This document shows, one piece after another, positions 1 through 7,301 of a DNA stretch of 64,000 nucleotides (its first letter is position 1; every line of letters begins with the position of its first letter). The stretch comes from JAIQFL01 sp035295745 (GTDB lineage Bacteria > Acidobacteriota > Terriglobia > Bryobacterales > Bryobacteraceae). The notes below the pieces were generated by a model that saw only the letters and a list, made by a program, of their open reading frames with translations, was not told where the DNA came from and made no database searches. The stretch spans positions 15,902 through 79,901 of the forward strand of contig DATGIL010000091.1 in NCBI GenBank assembly GCA_035295745.1, written 5' to 3'. The position numbers were made by a program, and so were the translations under genes.

Positions 1-21
1 GGCAATGATCAAGATCGCAAA

Positions 22-372
22 ATGAATATCGAGTGGATCCGCAAATACTGCATGTCGCTGCCTCACACCACCGAAAAGGTGCAGTGGGGCGGCGACCTGG
101 TCTTCAAAGTCGGCGGCAAGATGTACGCGGTCACGGTGCTGGATGTAGCGCCCGTTGTGATGTCATTCAAATGCACACCAGAGGAATTCGCGGAATTGGT
201 GGAACGCCCTGGCATCATCCCGGCGCCTTACTCGGCGCGCTATCATTGGGTCGCATTGGAGAGTGAAGATGCTCTTCCCGCGGCGGAGCTCAAGCGCCTG
301 ATACGCCAGTCATACGATCTGGTCTTCGCCAAGCTCCCGAAGAAGATGCAAGCGCAGTTGAGCGCGAAGTAG
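22..372 (+). CDS. MmcQ/YjbR family protein
   Basis: A 116-residue cytosolic protein with the layout of the MmcQ/YjbR family, small proteins with a CyaY-like or double-wing fold that are often called DNA-binding although the function is not settled. The N-terminal stretch SLPHTTEKVQWG, the following VFKVGGKMYAV and the C-terminal helix LIRQSYDLVFAKLPKK are typical, and the length matches the family. The start at 22 has only a weak ribosome site, but it begins where homology is expected to begin. The next gene starts 10 bases after the stop on the same strand, so the two are probably co-transcribed. Confidence 0.8.
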   Translation: MNIEWIRKYCMSLPHTTEKVQWGGDLVFKVGGKMYAVTVLDVAPVVMSFKCTPEEFAELVERPGIIPAPYSARYHWVALESEDALPAAELKRLIRQSYDLVFAKLPKKMQAQLSAK

Positions 373-382
373 AAACGCAGAA

Positions 383-1057
383 ATGCCGGAGTTCAAACAA
401 CTCATCGCCAGATTGAAGCGCCACTATGGCGATCCAGCACTGCCTCCGGCGCAAGGCCCCTTCGAGCTGGTTCTCTGGGAGAACGCCTGCTATTTGCTCT
501 CGGACGAACGGCGCGCAGCCGTGTTCGAAGGACTGCGTCAACAGGTCGGGCTCAACGCTGAAGCGATCTGGAAGGCCGATCAGGCAACGCTGTTGCCGCT
601 CGCCAGGATGGGCGGCATGCGCCCGGAGACGCGCGTCTTCCGCTGGCGCGAGATCGCCCGCATTACCATGAGCCAGTTTGGCGGCAATCTCGACCAGATC
701 ACGAAAGAGCCGTACGCCAAGGCGAAAAAGGCGTTGAAGCAGTTCCCGAGTATCGGCGATCCAGGAGCCGAGAAGATTCTCCTCTACTGCGGGGTTCGAT
801 CGGGCCTGCCGCTGGATTGGAACGGCAGTCGCGTACTGCTTCGCGTGGGCTACGGCAGAGCGCAGAAGAATTACGGAGCACAGTACAAGTCGCTGCAAGA
901 GGCGATCGCGGGGGAACTGCCGCGCGATGCGGCTGGTCTGGCACGCGCCCATCTGCTGTTGAGGGAGCATGGCAAAACGCTGTGCCGCAATAACGGCCCG
1001 CTGTGTGATGAATGTCCGGTGACGGATCTGTGCGCGTTCCAGAAACAGCGGTCTTAG
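383..1057 (+). CDS. Endonuclease III-like HhH-GPD DNA glycosylase with 4Fe-4S loop
   Basis: A 224-residue protein of the endonuclease III (Nth) superfamily, which removes damaged bases in base excision repair. The C-terminus has four cysteines spaced C-x6-C-x2-C-x5-C (CRNNGPLCDECPVTDLC), the same spacing as the iron-sulfur loop of E. coli Nth. The helix-hairpin-helix region reads FPSIGDPGAEKILLY. Where Nth has the catalytic lysine (GVGRKTA), this protein has Pro127. The catalytic aspartate appears kept as Asp145 in PLDWNGSRV. It may therefore be a monofunctional glycosylase, or one with a changed or lost activity. It follows the YjbR-like gene by 10 bases. Confidence 0.8.
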   Translation: MPEFKQLIARLKRHYGDPALPPAQGPFELVLWENACYLLSDERRAAVFEGLRQQVGLNAEAIWKADQATLLPLARMGGMRPETRVFRWREIARITMSQFGGNLDQITKEPYAKAKKALKQFPSIGDPGAEKILLYCGVRSGLPLDWNGSRVLLRVGYGRAQKNYGAQYKSLQEAIAGELPRDAAGLARAHLLLREHGKTLCRNNGPLCDECPVTDLCAFQKQRS

Positions 1058-1060
1058 AGC

Positions 1061-1250
1061 GTGTCGCAAACACCGCTGTTGGTCGAGTCGAGACTACTCC
1101 CGACGCTTTTTCGGCCCTCCAAGCAGTTGCTGGCACAAAGGCTATCGACCTGACTATCAAGACGGGAGCACCCTTTCGTGGCGCCAGCATTTGCGCCCGC
1201 ACAGTCTTGACCTGAGTGTCGAGACGGCAAACAGGAATGTTTCCGCCACG
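1061..1250. repeat. Two-hairpin repeat, inverted pair (copy 1)
   Basis: This intergenic stretch, between the 3' ends of two converging genes, holds two diverged halves of a repeat that recurs near 7154, 13171 and 18111. A forward half at 1061-1115 resembles GCAAACACTCCTGTTTGCC followed by a GTCGAG hairpin. An inverted half at 1216-1249 reads GAGACGGCAAACAGGAATG. In better copies the unit forms two consecutive hairpins, a GCAAAC/GTTTGC stem and a CGTCGAGA/TCTCGACG stem. No protein is evident. The position between convergent genes would suit a bidirectional terminator or a REP-like element. Confidence 0.6.
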
Positions 1251-1275
1251 GCCGCCCGCGAAGATTTCTACGACT

Positions 1276-1947
1276 TCAGCGATGAAACAGGCCTACGTAG
1301 GCGGCCTTGCCGCGAATGTGTCCCGCCATCGCCTGGAAGATGGACGTCCGAATCGTTTGCACGTTCGGATTGGGATCCTGCGGACCTTGGGGGTCGACCT
1401 TCACATCCAGCATCGTATCCAGCGCGTAGAGTTCCAGGATGTAATGATGCAGCGGCCCTGCGGCGGGCGCCCCCGGCCCGCGATATCGCGAGCCGCTCAC
1501 GCTGATCTGGCGCGTGCCATCCGGCCATTCGAAGCCGTCGGGACGTCCCTGCGCGATTCCCGTCGACGTGCCGGGAATATTCCAGAGAAGCCAGTGCAGC
1601 ATGCCGTCGGTGGAGTTATTCACTGACGCATCGGCGTCCGTAAACACCAGCACGAAACTGGCAGTCCCTTGAGGCGCGCCACTCCACTGAATCGCGGGCG
1701 AAATCTCCGGGCCGGCCTGCGTGTAGCGCGTGGGAATTATGCCGCCATCCGCCCACGCCGTAGTAACGAGCGTCATGACTTGCGGTCCACCGCCTCCTCC
1801 GCGCCCACCCCGGCCGCCGCCCCGTCGTCCCGCGGGAACCGCGCCCTGCGGGGGAGTTGCGGGGGGAGTCTGCGCTAACAGATCGCCCGCCATCGCGGCC
1901 ATCAGACTCAGTAATGCCATCAGCCATCCAGTGGTTCGCATGGTCAT
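1276..1947 (-). CDS. Phosphatidylethanolamine-binding (YbhB/YbcL-like) exported protein
   Basis: A 223-residue PEBP-fold protein of the bacterial YbhB/YbcL type. The ligand-pocket motifs are visible: FTDADA, MLHWLLWNIPG, and the later GPGAPAAGPLHHYILELYALD-like block with its GPG and HHY. An N-terminal signal peptide (MRTTGWLMALLSLMAAMAG) precedes a low-complexity Gly/Arg linker and then the domain, so the protein is exported. ATGs at 1947 and 1941 are both possible; 1947 lies 4 bases after the stop of the DUF1028 gene, which suggests one transcript. The physiological ligand is unknown. Confidence 0.85.
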   Translation of the reverse strand: MTMRTTGWLMALLSLMAAMAGDLLAQTPPATPPQGAVPAGRRGGGRGGRGGGGGPQVMTLVTTAWADGGIIPTRYTQAGPEISPAIQWSGAPQGTASFVLVFTDADASVNNSTDGMLHWLLWNIPGTSTGIAQGRPDGFEWPDGTRQISVSGSRYRGPGAPAAGPLHHYILELYALDTMLDVKVDPQGPQDPNPNVQTIRTSIFQAMAGHIRGKAAYVGLFHR

Positions 1948-1951
1948 TTCT

Positions 1952-2806
1952 CTATCGCTTGAATTCGGGATGCGCCTTGAGCCAGGCATCATAACGCATG
2001 CGCAGCGTCTTGACGGGGTCCAGGTCTTCACCCGCTTTGATGCCGAAGGCCGGCCCGTGATTGGGTTGAGAGACCGTGATGTACATGGCGTATTTGCCGT
2101 TGTTGTGGGAGTTCATGGCATCGCCGGGGCCATTGGTGTCGTTCGGATCGGCCGCCAGGATGTACGCCACCAGCGTAGTGCGGATGGTACACGGAATTGA
2201 GGCGCTCTCCGGTGGCACTGCGGGAATCTGGCAAGTGCAGCGGCTGTCACCCCCCGCCGCATCGGCTGCTTCCATAGCGGCCATTACGCGATCGGTGACA
2301 CCGCCCTTGGCAGCGAGAAAGGCCTTCACCGCACTTGGCACCACAGCGCCCGATCGCAGAATATTCCCTTGGATGGAATAGAAGATTTCGGTTCCGGGAA
2401 CCTGTCCATGCTGGTCCTGCGTGACGAAGCCGTTGGTGAGCCCGGAGTGGCCCGCCATGCGCCCTTGCAGATCGACAATCCCGAATTGCCGCGACTGGAA
2501 TCCGGGGTCCTGGCTCAGCATCTCGATGATTCGCGCGGGATCGGTTCCGCGCTGTAACTCCTCGAAGACCAGTGTCTGGTTCTGATGCGTAGCCTGGTCG
2601 ACGCCCGCCTGGCACGCCGCCACACCTTTTCCGGGCACCACCACCGCCTGAACATCTTTCAGAAAATCGTCCGTGTTACCGGTGCAGGTGGACGACGAAA
2701 TGACCACGCGGCCCGTCGCACGATCCACCGCAATCACTGACCACGTGGCCAACGCGGACGAGTCGAGAGCCAGGAACGCAAGCAGCAGGAGAATCGGTCG
2801 GGGCAT
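1952..2806 (-). CDS. DUF1028 family exported protein (Ntn-hydrolase-like)
   Basis: A 284-residue protein with a signal peptide (MPRPILLLLAFLALDSSALA) and then the DUF1028 pattern: TWSVIAVDRATGRVVISSST, a VVVPGKGVAACQAG segment, QARTH-like core and a GLTNGFVTQDQ region. DUF1028 proteins are thought to share the Ntn-hydrolase fold, but no substrate is established. Exported members are common in Bacteroidota and Acidobacteriota. It is the first gene of an apparent two-gene unit with the PEBP gene downstream. Confidence 0.8.
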   Translation of the reverse strand: MPRPILLLLAFLALDSSALATWSVIAVDRATGRVVISSSTCTGNTDDFLKDVQAVVVPGKGVAACQAGVDQATHQNQTLVFEELQRGTDPARIIEMLSQDPGFQSRQFGIVDLQGRMAGHSGLTNGFVTQDQHGQVPGTEIFYSIQGNILRSGAVVPSAVKAFLAAKGGVTDRVMAAMEAADAAGGDSRCTCQIPAVPPESASIPCTIRTTLVAYILAADPNDTNGPGDAMNSHNNGKYAMYITVSQPNHGPAFGIKAGEDLDPVKTLRMRYDAWLKAHPEFKR

Positions 2807-2854
2807 TCTGTGCGATTGTACTGCACTCAGGAGAAATCGCGCAGCGGGATCTTA

Positions 2855-2913
2855 TCTCATGCAAGATGAGCCTGAACGGATGCCGGATTCTCATGCAAGG
2901 TGAGCCTGAAGGG
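2855..2913 (+). repeat. Short direct repeat, two copies of about 25 bp
   Basis: TCTCATGCAAGATGAGCCTG at 2855 recurs with one change at 2889 (AAGGTGAGCC), each copy about 25 bases with starts 34 bases apart. It lies just before the transposase remnant and may belong to the end of the lost mobile element. No gene is seen between 2807 and 2964. Confidence 0.55.
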
Positions 2914-2964
2914 AAACCACGGGATGCTGGGATCTGATCGTCAGCCCGGACGATTCACAACCAG

Positions 2965-3383
2965 CCTGGAGCAAATCCGGGCCTTTCCGGCGGGCGGCGA
3001 GGTGCGCTTTGCCTGGAACCCCCGGACGAGGCGTACCGCTCGGTTGAGCAAACCTTGGTACGTCACCAGTGCCAGCCCATTGGTCCACGCAGCCTACCTA
3101 CGCCTGGCCGCGATCTCGGCCTACGCAACACCAGTGTCTACCGGAAACGCACATCAGCTACCAGCCGACAAGCCCACCGTCAAGCCCACCGGGAGCTTCG
3201 CAAGCCCCATGCCTCCGAGATGCCCGTATACCTGCGCATCGACACGGTACACAAGCAGATCACGATGGCCGCAGGGTTGGATCCCTTTAATACCGTCAAC
3301 GAAGTGAAGTGACGCAATGGGAGATGGCGGCGGTCGTGTCACAGATTTCCGAGTTGTGGCTGCTGCTCCGGCTGCCCTACTGG
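2965..3383 (+). pseudogene. Decayed integrase-type (rve/DDE) transposase fragment
   Basis: Three reading frames together give pieces of an integrase-core transposase. The first frame gives LEQIRAFPAGGEVRFAW near 2965-3020. The second gives DEAYRSVEQTLVRHQ from about 3025 and then MPVYLRIDTVHKQ at about 3220-3260, the start of the catalytic core with the first acidic residue. The third gives VTQWEMAAVVSQISELWLL from 3309. The last switch coincides with a 5-base tandem duplication (GAAGT GAAGT) at 3301-3310, where family members read NEVTQWE without a break. The ends of the element are not recognisable, so this is a fossil and not a mobile unit. Confidence 0.75.
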
Positions 3384-3456
3384 ACGGCTGGTACAGGCGT
3401 GGGGCAGATTACCGGTCTCGACCGGCGACCCGCCCCATCCGATTGGCCGCCAGACG

Positions 3457-5829
3457 CTACCGGGGCGCGATGAAGCTCACAATCGGGAGTGTCGAAAGGG
3501 GCTCCAGTTGCGCTACAGCCACGTGCCCGACTACGACGTTACCTTCCGACTTGGTGATCACCAGCCCGGCGTTCCGTAATACCTCGAGGGCCGCTGGCGA
3601 AGCGCCATTCAGCGTGATCCGCACGTACGCCCGATCTCCGAAAACGAACCGGGCCTCGTCCACCGACGGCCGTCCGCCGCTTTTCACCCGCTGGATGAGG
3701 GCCTGGATGATCGGATCCAGCCTGGCCGCGAGGTTAGCTTTGAGTTCATCCTTCATGGGGCGCGGCCGAGGCGGAGCTACCTGCTGAGGGCCCGCTGCCT
3801 GGCGGCTCATCGGCATTCCCGACGGCCTGTTGCCCCCAGATCCGCCTATGAACCCACCCATCACCGGCATGGGGGACGCCGCCACCTTCACAGCCATGTC
3901 CCGGTCCATTTCGCGCCCGAATACGCCCTCGTAGCTCATGCCTTCGGGCATCTCCACGGGCACATCGACGCGACGGGGAACGCCGCCTTCGGTCACCGTC
4001 TTCTCCTCCACGGCCACAAACGAGGTGAATTGCGTCATCAACCGGAACTCCATACCAAGCTTGGTGATCTGCGCTTTCAAGTCGTCGCCAGTTGTGCCGC
4101 GCTGCAGTCCGTGGAAATCCTGGCTCATCAGGTCGGCCACCCGGCGACGGGCCCAAAGGGTGGCGAGTACGTCGTTCTCCGGCTGCGAGGCCGGCAGGCT
4201 CACGCGGATCTCGCGGGTGAAATCGCGTCCAGCCATCTTGCCTTTCAATCGAATCACGCCGTTCCCCGCGGCGGAGTAACGCCCCGAAATCACCATCGGC
4301 TTGGCGGCGAACAGGTCCGGAATTCGGGCCGGGATAACTTCGCTCACTGCAAGCCCGCCCCAGTCGACGGAAATATCGGTCAACAGCGGATTGCGGATGC
4401 GTTCGTAGAAGCGCCGTGCGGCAGCCGATCCGTCGTCGCGCAGTCCCACATATTCCACCTCGCCACGGCCGTATCGCGCCATGTTGTCGAGCAGAAAGTG
4501 ATTCACGGAACTGCCGATGCCGAAGGCGAAGACCCGGGCGTCAGCGTGCTTCTGCACTTCGGCGATGATGTCGAGATCGTTCCCGACTTCGCCATCGGTC
4601 ATGAAGCAGATCACTCGCACATGTCCTGGATCGCCGGACGGCGCGAAGGCTGCGCGGATGGCGCGCATCATTTCGGTGCCGCCGCTGCCGTAAGCTCCAT
4701 CCAGGAGTTGGCGCGCGGCGCGGATGTTGTCGGGCGTTGCCGGCACCGGACTCGGGAACAGGATCCGGGTATCGCCCGAAAAAGTGATCAGGTTGAAGGT
4801 GTCGCGCGGGTTCAGGCCGTCGAGCGCCATGCGCATCGTCTCCTTGGCCTTCTCGATGGGGAAGCCGGACATCGAGCCCGAAGTATCCAGGACGAACACC
4901 AGTTCCTTGGGAGTGGCCTCCTCGGATGTGACACGCTCCGGCGGCTGCAGCATCAGCGTAAAGAATCCGCCATTGGCGCCCTTGTGCGTCAGTACGGCAT
5001 CTTCCACGCGCTTACCAGCTACGGCGTACTTCAATATGAAATCTTTATTCGGGATGGTGGCCTTGTCGCGCAGATGAACGACAGCGCGATCCCCACTGGG
5101 CCGATCGACAGCCACGTCGTGGGTCTTCGACTCCAGCGAATCGATGGGAACCCCCGCCTCAATGCTCACCTCCACGGAGATGTCGTGGCCGGCGCGCGTT
5201 CCTTCGGGTGTAACGTTGGGAGAGATGCGCGATGCATCCGGCACCCTGGTAGTATCCGGGGCCCATCCGCCGCCCTGTTTGCCCGTGGGATGTCCCGGCA
5301 TGTAGCGCGGCGCCACCACCATGGGGAAGTTGAACGCGTAGGTTCCGGCCTCGTAGGGCATCGTCTCCACGTAACTGATGACGATCTTGACCTTCGCGCC
5401 CGGCATTATATTGGCCACCGCCTGGGTGAAGATGTTAGGACGCTCCTGATCGAGCAGTCCGGCCACTTGCCCGGCGCGGCGCGCGTCATCGTATATCTTG
5501 CGGGCTTCTTCGCGCGGCTTGATCAGGCCCCGGATAGTGTGGTCGCCTACAAGCATCGTCATGTCGTCAACCGCGGAATCGGGCGGCAAGGGGAATGTAT
5601 AGACTGCTTCGATCTTCTCGGCGAAGGGATTTTCGAACTCCTGGGTAACGGTGACCCGTGCCAGCGGCCCACTGATCTTGGCGTGGACGTCGGTGTGTTT
5701 CAACGGGCAAATGCCCTTGGGGGTGATCAACGAACCGGGATTTCCATCCCCCTCTTTGGCGAGGATGGAGAGCGGCAGGCACACGAACAGCAGCGCACAA
5801 GCCGTAACAGCAAACGATCGGGACGACAT
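3457..5829 (-). CDS. VIT and VWA domain exported protein
   Basis: A 790-residue protein built like an inter-alpha-trypsin-inhibitor heavy chain: signal peptide (residues 1-24), VIT domain (about 40-170; VTVTQEFENPFAEKIEAVYT, PREEARKIYDDARRAG), then a von Willebrand A domain from about 308 with an intact metal site, DTSGSMS at Asp315 and DTFNLITFSGD later. The C-terminal third has a Gly/Met/Pro-rich stretch and a conserved tail. Such proteins probably bind partners outside the cytoplasm; no enzyme activity is expected. The ribosome site GGAGG lies 6 bases before the start. No export or sortase partner is adjacent. Confidence 0.85.
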   Translation of the reverse strand: MSSRSFAVTACALLFVCLPLSILAKEGDGNPGSLITPKGICPLKHTDVHAKISGPLARVTVTQEFENPFAEKIEAVYTFPLPPDSAVDDMTMLVGDHTIRGLIKPREEARKIYDDARRAGQVAGLLDQERPNIFTQAVANIMPGAKVKIVISYVETMPYEAGTYAFNFPMVVAPRYMPGHPTGKQGGGWAPDTTRVPDASRISPNVTPEGTRAGHDISVEVSIEAGVPIDSLESKTHDVAVDRPSGDRAVVHLRDKATIPNKDFILKYAVAGKRVEDAVLTHKGANGGFFTLMLQPPERVTSEEATPKELVFVLDTSGSMSGFPIEKAKETMRMALDGLNPRDTFNLITFSGDTRILFPSPVPATPDNIRAARQLLDGAYGSGGTEMMRAIRAAFAPSGDPGHVRVICFMTDGEVGNDLDIIAEVQKHADARVFAFGIGSSVNHFLLDNMARYGRGEVEYVGLRDDGSAAARRFYERIRNPLLTDISVDWGGLAVSEVIPARIPDLFAAKPMVISGRYSAAGNGVIRLKGKMAGRDFTREIRVSLPASQPENDVLATLWARRRVADLMSQDFHGLQRGTTGDDLKAQITKLGMEFRLMTQFTSFVAVEEKTVTEGGVPRRVDVPVEMPEGMSYEGVFGREMDRDMAVKVAASPMPVMGGFIGGSGGNRPSGMPMSRQAAGPQQVAPPRPRPMKDELKANLAARLDPIIQALIQRVKSGGRPSVDEARFVFGDRAYVRITLNGASPAALEVLRNAGLVITKSEGNVVVGHVAVAQLEPLSTLPIVSFIAPR

Positions 5830-5892
5830 GCAGAACCTCCAGCCTGGGAATGCTGCCAGGGCTGAGTTCCTTTCACGCCTAAAATAGTTTTC

Positions 5893-7248
5893 ATGTCGAG
5901 ACGGACCGGGGCGGTACTGTTCGCGTTGTTAGCGGTGCTGTTTCTGGCCGTGAACCGGAACGCCTATCGCGGCTATTTCCAGGACGACGAACTCGATACC
6001 TTGAGCTGGGCGCGCTACGGGTCCGCAGCGGACTACCTGAAGGCTGCCGTGTCGCCGCGATTTCAGGAGAATAACTTCCGTCCGGCAGGCCATTTTTACT
6101 TTCACGAGTCGGCGCAACTCTTCGGCTTGGATTTCCCCAAGTACGTGGCTGGAATTCATCTGCTGCACCTGTTGAACGTGTGGCTGGTGTGGATGCTGGC
6201 AAGGTCTTTGGCGGCGTCTCCTTTGGCGGCGGGTCTGGGGGCGGCGTTTTTCGCGTTTCACATGGCGCTGTTCGACGCGGTGTGGAAGCCCATGTATGTC
6301 TTCGACGTCCTGTGCGCTACGTTCTGCCTGGCCAGTCTGCTGCTTTATGCGCGGCAGCGATGGGTGTGGAGCTTCGTGGCTTTTTGGATGGCGTACAAGT
6401 CGAAGGAACTGGCGGTGATGCTGCCGATAGTGCTGGCTTGTTACGAGATCTGGTTCGGAAAGCGCAGATGGAGGCCCTTGCTGGTGTTTTTTGCGGCTGC
6501 GTTCTCGTTCGGGCTGCAGGGACTACTGTTCAATCCGAATCGCGACAACGAGTACACCTTTCGATTCACGCTCACGGCTTTGGCGAAAACGAGCGTGTAT
6601 TATGCGGGGCGGGTGTTTCTGGTGCCGTACCTGGGCTTCGTGCTGCCTCTGGCTGCGCTCCATCGGGGCCGGCGCGTTTGGTTCGGGCTGGCGATGGCGG
6701 GACTATTCTTTTTCCCGCTGCTGTTTCTGCCGGGGAGAGTTTTTGCGGCGTATTGCTACTTGCCGTTCACTGGTATCGCGATAGCGCTGACGGGTTTGGC
6801 GGAAGGAGTTCGCCCGGTGTGGATCGGCCTCCTCGTGCTGGCGTGGATTCCCTTGGAAGTGCACTCGCTGCGCGTGCAGGAGCGCGCCACACTGGCCCGC
6901 GATCGGGACGTGCGGGAATGGGTGACGACGGTGGAGGCGTTCGCGAAGTCGAATCCGGCGATCGATGGCGTGGTGGCCGATGGGGCTCCCGATGGCTTCG
7001 CCCGCTGGGGCGTCGAGGGAGCACTGAAATATGTGTTCAATCAGTACGATCTGAAAGTGAGCTATGCGGGGGATCCGGAAGCAGCGGCGATGGAGAAGAG
7101 CGGGAAGGTCGTGCTACTGCATTGGGACGAAGGACACCACAGGTTGGAAGTACGTGGCGCAAACACTCCTGTTTGCCGCGTCGAGACTCTTCTCGACGCT
7201 TTTCGCGGGTCCACCAGACTCACTGGACACACGAAAGTCTCGACGTGA
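5893..7248 (+). CDS. Polytopic membrane protein, GT-C glycosyltransferase-like
   Basis: A 451-residue membrane protein with about ten hydrophobic segments. It resembles GT-C fold transferases: a first transmembrane helix is followed by an external loop with an acidic pair (YFQDDELDTLSWA), then RPAGHFYFHESAQ. The substrate cannot be read from the sequence; a polyprenyl-phosphate-linked sugar is the family expectation. From about residue 421 the frame runs into a copy of the dispersed two-hairpin repeat (ANTPVCRVETLLDAFR), which supplies the last 31 residues and the stop, so the original C-terminus has probably been replaced. The start codon has no clear ribosome site. Confidence 0.65.
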   Translation: MSRRTGAVLFALLAVLFLAVNRNAYRGYFQDDELDTLSWARYGSAADYLKAAVSPRFQENNFRPAGHFYFHESAQLFGLDFPKYVAGIHLLHLLNVWLVWMLARSLAASPLAAGLGAAFFAFHMALFDAVWKPMYVFDVLCATFCLASLLLYARQRWVWSFVAFWMAYKSKELAVMLPIVLACYEIWFGKRRWRPLLVFFAAAFSFGLQGLLFNPNRDNEYTFRFTLTALAKTSVYYAGRVFLVPYLGFVLPLAALHRGRRVWFGLAMAGLFFFPLLFLPGRVFAAYCYLPFTGIAIALTGLAEGVRPVWIGLLVLAWIPLEVHSLRVQERATLARDRDVREWVTTVEAFAKSNPAIDGVVADGAPDGFARWGVEGALKYVFNQYDLKVSYAGDPEAAAMEKSGKVVLLHWDEGHHRLEVRGANTPVCRVETLLDAFRGSTRLTGHTKVST

Positions 7249-7285
7249 GTATCTGAGGTGTCGGAAGGAGTGATAACAGGGCCGC
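7154..7285. repeat. Two-hairpin repeat (copy 2, best preserved)
   Basis: The clearest copy of the family. GCAAACACTCCTGTTTGCC at 7159-7177 folds as a 6-bp stem with a 6-base loop, and CGTCGAGACTCTTCTCGACG at 7179-7198 folds as a perfect 8-bp stem with a 4-base loop. The sequence TTTTCGCGGGTCCACC follows, and it is shared with the copy near 13190. It overlaps the end of the upstream membrane protein gene. A weaker inverted half may end near 7285. Confidence 0.65.
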
Positions 7286-7301
7286 CGTCGTGGCAGCTGA
7301 A

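Noticed and set aside
4030..5865. A 611-codon open frame on the plus strand opposite the VIT-VWA gene
   Set aside because: It is the antisense of a clear domain protein on the minus strand, has no recognisable motif, and arises from high GC content.
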